The notes beneath the pieces are model-generated. The model was not told where the DNA came from. It ran no database searches and saw nothing but the letters and a program-made list of their open reading frames with translations. A DNA stretch of 21,454 nucleotides, from contig JAAEES010000021.1 in assembly GCA_013415575.1 (NCBI GenBank), forward strand, positions 1 through 21,454, read 5' to 3'. Shown here piece by piece: positions 8,402-16,230 of the stretch; positions within the stretch are counted from its first letter, which is position 1; every line of letters begins with the position of its first letter. The position numbers and the translations under genes are program-made. This stretch comes from Methanomicrobiales archaeon. Lineage in GTDB: Archaea; Halobacteriota; Methanomicrobia; Methanomicrobiales; Methanospirillaceae.

Positions 8402-8796
8402 TGTCGCATTTTTCACGAGTCAGGACCGCGCTCAAAGACCGGGAGGTTCTCACCGCCTGCCTGGAGGAACTTGGGTATGAGGTCAGGGAGGGAGGAACGA
8501 TCAGGAGCAGGGAAGGAGTCCGTGAGGTCGACCTCTCGATCCACACCAGGAACGGGAACGGGATCGGGTTTGTGAAGGACGCTGACGGGTGCTACAACCT
8601 CGTTACCGACTGGTGGGGGATGAGAGGAAAAGACCGTCACATCCTGGACCGCATGGCCGGAACGCTCGCCAGGGTTCAGCGGAACTACGCGGAGCGGATG
8701 GTACGTGAACAGATAGAAAACGAGGGCTTCTCTCTTGTGGAGCGGAGGGAGGAGGAGGATGGATCCATCCGGATCGTGGTGAGGAGGTGGACCTGA
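8401..8796 (+). CDS. DUF1257 (Ycf35-like) protein
   Basis: The 131-aa product matches the DUF1257 family, which includes Ycf35 of cyanobacteria and red-algal plastids; its function is not established. It has the family N-terminus VSHFSRV (read as MSHF), a central GIGFVKDADGCYNLVTDWWG, and the C-terminal GSIRIVVRRW. The start is taken at GTG 8401 because MSHF is the canonical beginning. GGGGGATG lies just upstream, and an ATG two codons earlier is possible. The first base of the start codon is the last base of the preceding stop. The AAA+ gene follows after 2 nt. In cyanobacteria DUF1257 and DUF2997 genes tend to be neighbours (from memory); here DUF2997 closes the same operon. Confidence 0.9.
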   Translation: MSHFSRVRTALKDREVLTACLEELGYEVREGGTIRSREGVREVDLSIHTRNGNGIGFVKDADGCYNLVTDWWGMRGKDRHILDRMAGTLARVQRNYAERMVREQIENEGFSLVERREEEDGSIRIVVRRWT

Positions 8797-8798
8797 TC

Positions 8799-10355
8799 AT
8801 GCCGCAGAAGGGCTTCGAAGACCTCCGCGACCAGGTTGATCTCGCACTCCGGTCCCGGGTCACCCTGATCGTCCTGGTCACCCCCGAAGAGGAGCGTGCC
8901 CTGCAGCTGGTCCGCGAGGTCTGCGAACGGTGGAACCCCCCGCGGCAGTGCGTGAGCTGGGATATCGTCGATGGCTATTCGTCCGTTGTCGGGACCGGGT
9001 TTTCGGCTCCCGCCCGGGACCCCCTCGCCGGACTCGATGAGATGCAGAAGACCGATGAGCAGTCGGTCATCGTTCTGAAGGATTTCCACGAGTTCTGGAA
9101 CAACCCTGCCGTCAAACGGAAGATCCGGAACTATGCCCAGAAGTTCCGGTACACCCGCAGGTCCATGGTGATCATCACCCCGTCCTTCAAGCTCCCCGAT
9201 GAGATCCGCGATGAGAGCGTGATCCTGCACCTTCCCCCTCCGTCAGCTCGGGAGCTCGAGCTCGAGCTCGACCAGTTGATCCGGAGCAGCGGTGTCGAGT
9301 GTACGCTGACCTCACTCGGTCGTGAGAAGCTGATCCAGGGTGCTCTCGGTATGTCCCTCAACCAGGCCAGACGGTCCTTTTCAAAGGCTATCGTCATGCA
9401 CGGGAGAATTGATGACCGCGACATCGATGAGGTGGTGGCAGAGAAGAAGATCATCCTCTCCCAGAGCGAAGCCCTCGAGTTCTACAGCGGTACCGAGACC
9501 CCTGAGAATGTCGGGGGGCTCGCTGTCCTCAAAGACTGGCTCCGCCTCAGGGAACGGGCCTTCACCCGGGAAGCCCGTGAGTACGGACTCCCCGCCCCGA
9601 AAGGGATAGCCCTGATCGGGATCCCGGGGACCGGGAAGAGCCTCACCGCAAAGATGATCGCCGGTCTCTGGCGTCTCCCGCTGCTCAGGCTGGATGTCGG
9701 GGCGCTCTTCGGGAGTCTGGTGGGAGAATCAGAGGAGCGGACGCGGCGCGCCCTCCGGCTGGCCGAGACCATCTCTCCCTGCATCCTGTGGATAGACGAA
9801 ATGGAGAAAGGATTCTCTTTCGGAGAGGGTGATGCCGGAACCGGCCAGCGGGTCTTTGCCAGCATCCTGACCTGGATGCAGGACAAGACCGCCCCCTGCT
9901 TTGTGGTGGCGACGGCAAATGACATCTCTGCCCTCCCGCCCGAGCTGCTCCGGAAAGGGCGGTTTGACGAGATCTTCTTCCTCGACCTGCCCGGAGCAGC
10001 GGAACGAAAGGAAATCTTCTCTGTGCACCTGAAGAAACGGAAGTGTATTCCCGAGAGCTTCGACCTCGATCTCCTCGCACGGAGCTCGGAAGGATATGTC
10101 GGGGCTGAGATCGAACAGACGGTCATCGATGCCATGTACCAGGCCTTCGACCAGGATATGCGGGCAATCACGACTCAGGATATCCTCTCTGCGCTCAGGG
10201 CACAGGTTCCCCTCTCGGTATCGCAGCGGGAAGTGGTCGATTCACTCCGGAGATGGCTCCAGGAAGGGAGGGCGGTTGCGGCATCGGCTTCCGACCGGTC
10301 TGAACCGAGATCCGGGGCAGGCATCAGGCTCGATCCCCTGGTGAAGGATACCTGA
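8799..10355 (+). CDS. Ycf46-like AAA+ ATPase
   Basis: This 518-aa protein has the architecture of Ycf46. An N-terminal AAA-like half without a Walker A motif (about residues 1-215) is followed by a complete AAA+ module. In that module Walker A GIPGTGKS is at 274-281, Walker B CILWIDEME at 328-336, the sensor segment VVATAND at 369-375, and the arginine-finger region RKGRFDEIFF at about 385-394. The C-terminal helical subdomain with GYVGAEIEQTVIDA follows. Cyanobacterial Ycf46 has been linked to CO2 uptake or photosynthesis regulation, which cannot apply directly to a methanogen. ATG 8799 is chosen over GTG 8787 because GAGGAGGTG (8781-8789) is then well spaced. It begins 2 nt after the DUF1257 stop, and the next gene starts 5 nt after its stop. 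It is the likely motor of this operon. Confidence 0.92.
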   Translation: MPQKGFEDLRDQVDLALRSRVTLIVLVTPEEERALQLVREVCERWNPPRQCVSWDIVDGYSSVVGTGFSAPARDPLAGLDEMQKTDEQSVIVLKDFHEFWNNPAVKRKIRNYAQKFRYTRRSMVIITPSFKLPDEIRDESVILHLPPPSARELELELDQLIRSSGVECTLTSLGREKLIQGALGMSLNQARRSFSKAIVMHGRIDDRDIDEVVAEKKIILSQSEALEFYSGTETPENVGGLAVLKDWLRLRERAFTREAREYGLPAPKGIALIGIPGTGKSLTAKMIAGLWRLPLLRLDVGALFGSLVGESEERTRRALRLAETISPCILWIDEMEKGFSFGEGDAGTGQRVFASILTWMQDKTAPCFVVATANDISALPPELLRKGRFDEIFFLDLPGAAERKEIFSVHLKKRKCIPESFDLDLLARSSEGYVGAEIEQTVIDAMYQAFDQDMRAITTQDILSALRAQVPLSVSQREVVDSLRRWLQEGRAVAASASDRSEPRSGAGIRLDPLVKDT

Positions 10356-10360
10356 TCACC

Positions 10361-10831
10361 ATGAGCCCTGGCCGGGAAACCCCCCGCAGGAAGACAGGAC
10401 TGCAGGCTCCTCTGATCGGGAAGCTGATACGGCGCTCCGGGCTGTCCCGCTGTGCCAGGGAGGCGGCGGCGGGAGACGCATTGGCCGTGGTGGAACTCTG
10501 TGAAGCCCTTGATTCAGGTGACCAGGGTATGGTGTCTCTGGCACGGGAGGCACTTTCTGCCCTCCCTGTGGCCGGACAGGAGATCTGCTGTTCACAGGTG
10601 ATATCCCGGGAGAATCGGCCACTGGCAGACCTCTGCCGTGAGCAGGGATATGCCCCCCGCGATCCGCAGGGCAGAGCACTCTTCTGCCTCCTCTCAGGTC
10701 AGTACGATGCACTCAGCAGCAGTGCCGATACTGCCGATCTCCTTGCCCGGTCTTACCGGCCCTGCGGGACAGTTGCCGGGAACAGCATGGGATCTCATCG
10801 TACGGCGGCTTGCTGCGCAGGGGGATTATGA
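10361..10831 (+). CDS. N-terminal helical domain of WD40 scaffold, frameshifted from the WD40 part
   Basis: The frame encodes 156 aa. Up to about residue 133 it reads like the N-terminal helical domain found ahead of WD40 repeats in some large scaffold proteins. Segments are REAAAGDALAVVELCEALDS, RPLADLCREQGYAPRDPQGR, ALFCLLSGQYDAL and ADLLARSYR. After that it turns into Cys/Gly/His-rich text without family character and stops at 10831. In the +1 frame the expected continuation (PAGQLPGTAWDLIVRRLAAQ) runs directly into the WD40 gene. Dropping one base from CCC at 10760-10762 joins the two frames into one 901-aa protein. This may be a mutation, a sequencing error or programmed slippage. It starts 5 nt after the AAA+ stop. 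The function is probably protein-protein interaction. Confidence 0.6.
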   Translation: MSPGRETPRRKTGLQAPLIGKLIRRSGLSRCAREAAAGDALAVVELCEALDSGDQGMVSLAREALSALPVAGQEICCSQVISRENRPLADLCREQGYAPRDPQGRALFCLLSGQYDALSSSADTADLLARSYRPCGTVAGNSMGSHRTAACCAGGL

Positions 10832-13067
10832 GACGTTATCGCGGCTGCTTTTTTCCGCCCCCCTTAAAGCATCCTGCACGATCACCGGTATCCTGAAAGC
10901 ATCCGGCTACCTGCCGCCGGATGGAGATCCGGAATTCTGGAGATGGCTGTATGCTGCGGTGCCGGACAGGTTCCGGTATCCGGAACCGGCAGACGACGTC
11001 CGTTCCACCCTTTCGGGAGGGGCGGTACAGTACTCCCGGGCGGTGGTGGATCCTACCGGCCGTTTCCTCGCAGCAGGCTGCTACGATGGCACCATCGAGT
11101 TACGGAAGATCCCGGGCGGGGATCTTGTCTGTACCCATCCCACCGGTGCAGGAAATATCCTTGCTGCAGCATGTTCACCTGACAGGCGGTGGGTGGCGTT
11201 CGGTGGGGGCAGGGGGCAGCTGTGTGTTATGGAGATCCCGGGGGGGCAGCTGGCTCGGACGCGTGACAGCGGGGTTTCTGCTATTACCGCACTCACCTTT
11301 ATGCCCGATTCCCGGCAGGTGGTCTGCGGAGGAGTTGACGGGAAGATTGTGCTGGTCCGGCTTCAGGATGGCCGGTGCCTGCAGTTCTCTGGTCGTCCCT
11401 CATCCGCGGTTACCGGCCTGGCGGTCACAGAGTCCGGGATGATCTTTTCGGGGCACGCGGATGGAACCGTGCGCTCCTGGTCAAGCATGGAGCCCCAGGG
11501 TATCCGTCTCGAACCGGACCACCAGGGGCCGGTCCTTCTCCTCTCACCTGCACCTGGAGGGCTCCTCGTTACCGGCTCGGCACAGGGACCACTCCTGTTC
11601 CGGGATCAGGATTCCAGGGGTCTCGTGAGAACTGCCGGATCCCCGGAAATGGCCAGTACGGCGTTTGCCGCATCCCGGGAATGGGTTGCGGCAGGGAATG
11701 CAGAGGGAACCGTCACGCTCTACGGAGTGCCGGACAGCAGGGAGATCTGTTCATACCCTGTTCACCGGTCGGGAGTGAGCGCACTCTGCGCATCCCCCGA
11801 TGGCAGCTGGTGTGCTGCCGGGAGCAGGAGCGGGATGGTCCATATCCTCCCGGTTCCAGGCCCGGGAACACCGGTCTTCTTCACCGGCCGGACTGAGGGT
11901 ATCCGCAACCTGTCGGCTGCCGTACCGGGAACGGTCACCTGTTCCGGGTGGAACGGAGCACTCGAGGTGCGAAGTACGGATGACGGGACACTCCTCCTCC
12001 GCACGGAGGGGCGGGGTTCCTCAGTCATCTGTATGAGCACTGCTCCCGGGTCCGGACTCCTGGCAGTCGCCGGCTCGGGCAGGATTATCCATCTCTGGAA
12101 TCTCCCTGCCCGGGAATACCGGGGGATGGTGGAGACCTATACACCCGGCATCACTGCCCTGGTGATGCTTTCCGGCGGCACTGCTGCGGCCGTTGCCGGT
12201 TCTGATGGTTCACTGTTCATCATCCGGCTTCCTGAAGGGACGCTCATCCGAAGCCTCCAGGGACACACCGGATCGCTCTCTGCACTCGCTTCAGATCCCT
12301 CCTCAACCCTGCTCGCGGCAGGAGGGTGGGATGCTTTTGTGTACCTCCACAAGGTGGATCAGGACAACTCCCCGGTGATACTCCACGGGCATACGAGCCC
12401 GGTCACCTCGGTGTCATTTTCACCTGATGGGAAACTTCTTGTGAGCACTTCACAAGACAGAACGGCCCGGATCTGGAATGTGACAGCCGGTATTCCCTGT
12501 GCCGTTCTTCCAGGGCACCAGCACGTGGTATCGGCCTCGGCATTCTCACCTGACGGGACCATCCTTGCCACCGGTTCATGGGATCACACAATCAGGCTCT
12601 GGAGTGTCCCGGACGGAGCGACGATCGCGGTTCTGAAAGGACACCGTGATCGGATCAGCCGGCTTGTATTCACCGGGAACGGTGTGCTCGCGAGCGGGGA
12701 TGAGCGCGGTGTGCTCGGACTCTGGACAGTCCCCGATGGTGAGCTCATCAGGTTCCAGGAGAGCAATGCCGGCAGAGTGACCGGACTGCTCCCGGTCAGG
12801 GACGGCAGGGAGCTCCTCTCGGCCTATGAGCAGGGGCACTGCATCTTCAGGGACCTGCCGTGGACAAAGATTCCGGCAGAATGCACACCCGACGACTATG
12901 CCCGGGTCAGGGAGTATCTTGCAGATGCCGCGGAAGCAGACAACGCCCAGGAGCAGCCGTGGCAGTGGATCGAAGCCCTGCTCGCCGGGAGTCTCCGGAA
13001 TGCAGTTGCGCTCTGCCACGATCCGCCCATGGCCAGGGGATATGAGATTGAACTTGCAGGAGACTGA
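10707..13067 (+). CDS. WD40 repeat protein, about 14 blades (two beta-propellers)
   Basis: The frame holds about 14-15 WD40-type blades, enough for two seven-bladed propellers. Those in the N-terminal half are divergent (ends such as CYDGTIELRKIPGG and GHADGTVRSWSSME). Those in the C-terminal half are canonical, with GH and WD-like ends: SQDRTARIWNVTAG, SWDHTIRLWSVPDG and DERGVLGLWTVPDG. A helical tail of about 75 residues follows. No signal peptide or membrane segment is seen, so it is a cytoplasmic scaffold. ATG 10707 has AGGT seven nt upstream, and GTG 10638 gives a longer reading. Both upstream stretches are probably not the native N-terminus, because the preceding frame supplies the expected domain (see the frameshift finding). 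The Hsp70-like gene starts 3 nt after its stop. Confidence 0.85.
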   Translation: MHSAAVPILPISLPGLTGPAGQLPGTAWDLIVRRLAAQGDYETLSRLLFSAPLKASCTITGILKASGYLPPDGDPEFWRWLYAAVPDRFRYPEPADDVRSTLSGGAVQYSRAVVDPTGRFLAAGCYDGTIELRKIPGGDLVCTHPTGAGNILAAACSPDRRWVAFGGGRGQLCVMEIPGGQLARTRDSGVSAITALTFMPDSRQVVCGGVDGKIVLVRLQDGRCLQFSGRPSSAVTGLAVTESGMIFSGHADGTVRSWSSMEPQGIRLEPDHQGPVLLLSPAPGGLLVTGSAQGPLLFRDQDSRGLVRTAGSPEMASTAFAASREWVAAGNAEGTVTLYGVPDSREICSYPVHRSGVSALCASPDGSWCAAGSRSGMVHILPVPGPGTPVFFTGRTEGIRNLSAAVPGTVTCSGWNGALEVRSTDDGTLLLRTEGRGSSVICMSTAPGSGLLAVAGSGRIIHLWNLPAREYRGMVETYTPGITALVMLSGGTAAAVAGSDGSLFIIRLPEGTLIRSLQGHTGSLSALASDPSSTLLAAGGWDAFVYLHKVDQDNSPVILHGHTSPVTSVSFSPDGKLLVSTSQDRTARIWNVTAGIPCAVLPGHQHVVSASAFSPDGTILATGSWDHTIRLWSVPDGATIAVLKGHRDRISRLVFTGNGVLASGDERGVLGLWTVPDGELIRFQESNAGRVTGLLPVRDGRELLSAYEQGHCIFRDLPWTKIPAECTPDDYARVREYLADAAEADNAQEQPWQWIEALLAGSLRNAVALCHDPPMARGYEIELAGD

Positions 13068-13070
13068 TAC

Positions 13071-14666
13071 GTGCAGACCGATGGAATATGGAGCAACCGG
13101 ATCATCGCTGTTGACTTTGGGAACAGCACCACTAAAATTGCAGCCCTTGCAGAAGGAGAGATCCCTGGTTCCTGCCTTCTCCCCGTTCCCGGATTTTCTT
13201 GCAATGTACCGGTTCCGGGACAGCCGGGCCGGACATCCCCGGTTATTCCGTCTCTCATCCACTATACCCCTGATGGCGGGCACCTTATCGGGTCACAGGT
13301 GACAGCGGCGGGGTTCCGGGACGATCCCGCAACGATGAAGTGGATGAGCTGGTATCTCCACAGCCGGAGCCCGGTCCGGTTCAAGGCGAACGGGCGCCTG
13401 GTCACCTACCCGGAAGCGGCATCAGACTTCCTCGTGCAGGTTCTGACCGCGCTGCGCGAGGACCAGGGATTTCGCACCGCCGATCTGGTTTTCGTCATCC
13501 CGCCCGGACCTGATGAAGACGCTGGCGGATGGTTCGCAGATATTGCCGGAAAGAGCGGGTTTTCCTCTGTGCGGGTCATCGATGCTCCCGCCGCGGCGGC
13601 AGCAGCCTCCCTGCCCGACATACGGCAGGGGGATCCTTTCATGGTCATCGATATCGGGGGTAACCGGGTCGAGGTCGCCATTGTCACGGGCGGCGGGACC
13701 AGCGACAGCCCCCGGAGCCGGGTGCTCGGATCAGCATCTGCCGATACCGGGGGCGATGTAATCGATCGCTGGCTCTGTGAGGAGGTACTACACCGCGCCG
13801 GACTGAACACTGATGACCCCGGCGCAGCGGCGCAACTGCTGCCCGCATGCAGGGAGGCAAAGGAGGCTCTCTCTGCCAGTGACTACGCTACGGTCCGGGT
13901 AACCGAATCTGAAACGGTCAGCGTGACGGGAAGGGATCTCGCACAGATGCTCGAATCCCGCGGGTTCTTTACAACAGTCCTGTCAACTATCGAACGGGGG
14001 CTGAACAGCGCGTTCTCCCGCGGGTATACGGAGGCTGCACTCAGCGCCGTAATCATGGCGGGCGGCACCAGCAGTATCCCATGCCTGGGGGAACTGGTGA
14101 AAACCAGGTTTACAGCAGGGAGGGTTATCATCGATCAGCCTCTTGATGTGGTGGTGCGGGGGGCTGCAGTATCCTCCTGCGGTATATCCCGTACCGACCG
14201 GATCATGCACGAGTACGCCATCCGGGTATGGAACCCGCCAACCGGGGCATTTGACCTGAAAACCCTGGTGAAACCGGGAACCCCGGTTCCCAGCCGGGGG
14301 CCGGTTGCACGGCTCAGAATTCAGGCAACCTACGACGGCCAGTCACGCATGGGGATATCCCTCTACGAGCAGCGGGAAGCTGTCCGGGGATCGTCCTGCC
14401 AGTCTTTCCGGGAACTGGTGATGTGTCCGTCAGGGATTGTTGAAATGGCCGGCGCCGAGGATCGGCCAGGAGAACCGGTCGGATCCACCTGGATCAACGA
14501 GCGGAACCTGACCCTTATACCGGTTGATCCCCCGGCGGTCAGGGGAGAGCCTCGTCTTGAGGTATGGTTCTCCATTGATGCATCCCGGATGCTCCGTGCC
14601 TCTGCACGGGATATCCGGACGGGGAAGCTGGTCATGGAAAACATTCAGGTCGCACAGCTCAGGTGA
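13071..14666 (+). CDS. Divergent Hsp70/DnaK-like ATPase without C-terminal lid
   Basis: This 531-aa protein has an actin/Hsp70 ATPase fold and a short substrate-binding-like domain. Phosphate-1 is IIAVDFGNSTTKIA (residues 11-24), phosphate-2 is VIDIGGNRVEVAIV (192-205), and the adenosine motif is IMAGGTSSIPCLGELV (328-343). TGGDVIDRWL and EAKEALS match DnaK subdomain landmarks. Residues 410-531 end in GEPRLEVWFSIDASRMLRAS and match the DnaK beta-sandwich. The helical lid and EEVD/KK-type tail are absent, so it is shorter than DnaK (about 610-640 aa). In phosphate-2 the DnaK pattern DLGGGTFD is DIGGNRVE, so the usual Thr is Arg. GTG 13071 is preceded by AGGAG. It is not the housekeeping DnaK: no grpE or dnaJ adjoins it. 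A role in handling a client of this operon is inferred. Confidence 0.88.
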   Translation: MQTDGIWSNRIIAVDFGNSTTKIAALAEGEIPGSCLLPVPGFSCNVPVPGQPGRTSPVIPSLIHYTPDGGHLIGSQVTAAGFRDDPATMKWMSWYLHSRSPVRFKANGRLVTYPEAASDFLVQVLTALREDQGFRTADLVFVIPPGPDEDAGGWFADIAGKSGFSSVRVIDAPAAAAAASLPDIRQGDPFMVIDIGGNRVEVAIVTGGGTSDSPRSRVLGSASADTGGDVIDRWLCEEVLHRAGLNTDDPGAAAQLLPACREAKEALSASDYATVRVTESETVSVTGRDLAQMLESRGFFTTVLSTIERGLNSAFSRGYTEAALSAVIMAGGTSSIPCLGELVKTRFTAGRVIIDQPLDVVVRGAAVSSCGISRTDRIMHEYAIRVWNPPTGAFDLKTLVKPGTPVPSRGPVARLRIQATYDGQSRMGISLYEQREAVRGSSCQSFRELVMCPSGIVEMAGAEDRPGEPVGSTWINERNLTLIPVDPPAVRGEPRLEVWFSIDASRMLRASARDIRTGKLVMENIQVAQLR

Positions 14667-14691
14667 CCAGACAAAAATTCAGGGTGATCAT

Positions 14692-14895
14692 ATGGGAATG
14701 CAGCAGATTGAGATACAGGTTGACCATGACGGAAATGTCACCGTCCATGTCGAGGGAGTGAAAGGTGAGGAATGCATCCGCATCACGAAGAACCTTGAGG
14801 AGGCACTGGGTTCGGTGACGGATCGATCTTTCTGTGCCGAGTTCTTCGAGGAACAGGTTTCAGAACGAACCGCTGAAAAAGTCTCGAAACTCTAA
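14692..14895 (+). CDS. DUF2997 small protein
   Basis: The product is 67 aa. The first 45 residues fit the DUF2997 family: IEIQVDHDGNVTVHVEGVKG, then EECIRITKNLEEALGSV. A charged tail with EFFEEQVSERTAEKV follows. The function of the family is unknown. It is typically encoded close to a DUF1257 protein in cyanobacteria (from memory), and here it is the last gene of the operon that carries DUF1257. AGGGTGAT lies just before ATG 14692; an ATG two codons later is also possible. The gap to the Hsp70-like gene is 25 nt. A T-rich stretch follows the stop. Confidence 0.88.
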   Translation: MGMQQIEIQVDHDGNVTVHVEGVKGEECIRITKNLEEALGSVTDRSFCAEFFEEQVSERTAEKVSKL

Positions 14896-14914
14896 TTCAT
14901 TCTCTTTCTGATGG

Positions 14915-14919
14915 TTTTT
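14915..14919 (+). terminator. T-run after DUF2997
   Basis: TTTTT about 20 nt after the stop codon, within a pyrimidine-rich stretch, fits the simple oligo-T terminators of archaea and would end the radical SAM/Ycf46/Hsp70-like operon. Confidence 0.4.
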
Positions 14920-15191
14920 CAATAAGCCGGGATCGGCCTTGTCTCTGGTCTATAAACCATATCATGCGATATGTTAATGCGGCCCGGCGGGGTACTTGTG
15001 CCACCCCTTCTTGTAATTTCATGAGAGGGGGCAGGATCCGTACCTGAATTTTACCGGCAGCAGGCAGGAGAGAGAAACCGCTCCAGGGGCCGGGAAACAA
15101 CAGGTTCCACCCCGCTATACCGGCCTCCTCTCCACCCGGTCAGGTGCGTTAAAGACTCCAGGCGAAGCGCCCGGTCCTGATCCCATGCTCC

Positions 15192-15197
15192 AAAAAA
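15192..15197 (-). terminator. T-run after endonuclease IV gene
   Basis: Read on the minus strand this is TTTTTT, about 55 nt after the stop codon of the endonuclease IV gene. It fits an archaeal oligo-T terminator. A small GGCG/CGCC hairpin (15161-15171) lies beyond it. Confidence 0.45.
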
Positions 15198-15252
15198 GAC
15201 GGTGTAGTCGTGCGTACCCTATACCTGGATGTGCCGGAAACGAGACTGCCTG

Positions 15253-16098
15253 CTATCCTCCACCAAGTTTGCGAACAACCCTGATGTTTCCCGCATCATC
15301 CCGCCGTTCATCGACCGGCGTTTCGCAGATGAGCGGGCGCGACCGGAAGAAGGGCAGGGAGAGGATGTGCCGGAACCCTTCTTCGCCGATTTTCCCAAGG
15401 CCGATATGTTCATGGCGGTCGAGGCCGCTCCCGAGCTCCCCTTTTGAATCGTTCAGGTGGATCAGCATGCAGCTTTTCTCGCCGAGGATCTCATCGAAAC
15501 GATTCACCGTGTCTTCAATGCCCTCCTCAGTCCGGAGCTCGTAGCCGGCCCCGAAGGCATGACAGGTGTCAAAGCATACTCCCACCCGTCCCCGGGCATT
15601 GATTCCTTCCATCACCGCTGCAATATCCTCAAACTTCGATCCGACTCCGTTCTTCTCTCCTGCAGTGTTCTCAAGAAGGAGAATGACATCGTTGTCAACT
15701 TCGGCGAGGGCATGGTTCACAGCGGCAATCACCCGTTTTCTCCCGATCTCGATCCCCTCCCCTAAATGGTGGCCGAGGTGGGTCACCAGGTAAGGGATGC
15801 CGAGGATCCCGCACCGTCCGAGCTCTGCTGTGAGCGTTGTGATCGATTTTTCATAGAATTCGGCTTTTCCCGTTGCAAGATTGGGGAGGTAGGGCATGTG
15901 ATCGACAGGCGGGTACAGGCCGCTTCGTTCGACATTCTCGCGGAACAGCGCCGCCTCTCCGGGATCGAGGTCCCTGAATGCCCACCCCCGCGGGTTCCGG
16001 GAGAAGATCTGGAATGTGTTGCAGCCTGCGGTCTCCGCCCGCTCGACCGATTTTGCTATCGAACCCGCAATCGATACATGGACTCCCACCCTGAGCAT
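15253..16098 (-). CDS. nfo: Endonuclease IV (apurinic/apyrimidinic endonuclease)
   Basis: This 281-aa TIM-barrel enzyme cleaves DNA 5' to abasic sites in base excision repair. All nine metal ligands of the E. coli enzyme can be placed at a constant offset of minus two: His67, His107, Glu143, Asp177, His180, His214, Asp227, His229 and Glu259. They lie in segments such as PYLVTHLGHHLG, VCFDTCHAFGAGY, LIHLNDSKGELGSGLDRHEH and ICETP. The three-zinc active site therefore looks intact. The length matches the family. ATG 16098 has GGAGTGAGGG directly upstream. It stands alone, with a TATA-like TTTATCT about 35 nt upstream and an oligo-T stretch downstream. Confidence 0.96.
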   Translation of the reverse strand: MLRVGVHVSIAGSIAKSVERAETAGCNTFQIFSRNPRGWAFRDLDPGEAALFRENVERSGLYPPVDHMPYLPNLATGKAEFYEKSITTLTAELGRCGILGIPYLVTHLGHHLGEGIEIGRKRVIAAVNHALAEVDNDVILLLENTAGEKNGVGSKFEDIAAVMEGINARGRVGVCFDTCHAFGAGYELRTEEGIEDTVNRFDEILGEKSCMLIHLNDSKGELGSGLDRHEHIGLGKIGEEGFRHILSLPFFRSRPLICETPVDERRDDAGNIRVVRKLGGG

Positions 16099-16130
16099 CC
16101 CTCACTCCTCTGGAGGGGATGGATACCCGT

Positions 16131-16141
16131 CACAGATAAAC
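16131..16141 (-). promoter_or_regulatory. Possible TATA element for endonuclease IV gene
   Basis: Minus-strand GTTTATCTGTG, centred about 39 nt before the ATG, would give a short leader that just contains the ribosome binding site. This is inferred from spacing and composition only. Confidence 0.35.
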
Positions 16142-16230
16142 ACTTGCTTTCAGAACCGGCAGGAGAGACGGCGCCCGGTTTTCGATCCTGAACCTGCCGG
16201 GATCCGGGTTGAACCGCGGCTATCGTACAA

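Larger units (their letters stand above)
14896..15252. other. Convergent intergenic region with RNA-folding potential
   Basis: These 357 nt without a convincing ORF lie between two converging genes. On the plus strand TCTATAAACC (14949-14958) could be a TATA element; transcription would start near 14977. Downstream, GGTAC (14991-14995) can pair with GTACC (15040-15044). Inside that, TGC (14999-15001) pairs with GCA (15031-15033), and CCCCT (15004-15008) pairs with AGGGG (15026-15030). A second helix of eight pairs joins 15086-15093 to 15120-15127. CATATC and GATATG (14958-14973) also form a small palindrome. Whether an RNA is made is unknown. Confidence 0.3.

Noticed and set aside
9249..9270. 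Repeated GAGCTC units
   Set aside because: They are three alternating Glu-Leu codon pairs inside the Ycf46-like gene, a local low-complexity stretch and not a regulatory repeat.
14524..14691. Upstream extension of the DUF2997 frame
   Set aside because: It overlaps the Hsp70-like gene out of frame and is not family-like; the ribosome binding site supports ATG 14692.
15103..15113. GGTTCCACCCC, resembling a tRNA T-loop
   Set aside because: The position after GTTC is C where R is needed, and no matching acceptor, D or anticodon arms are found.
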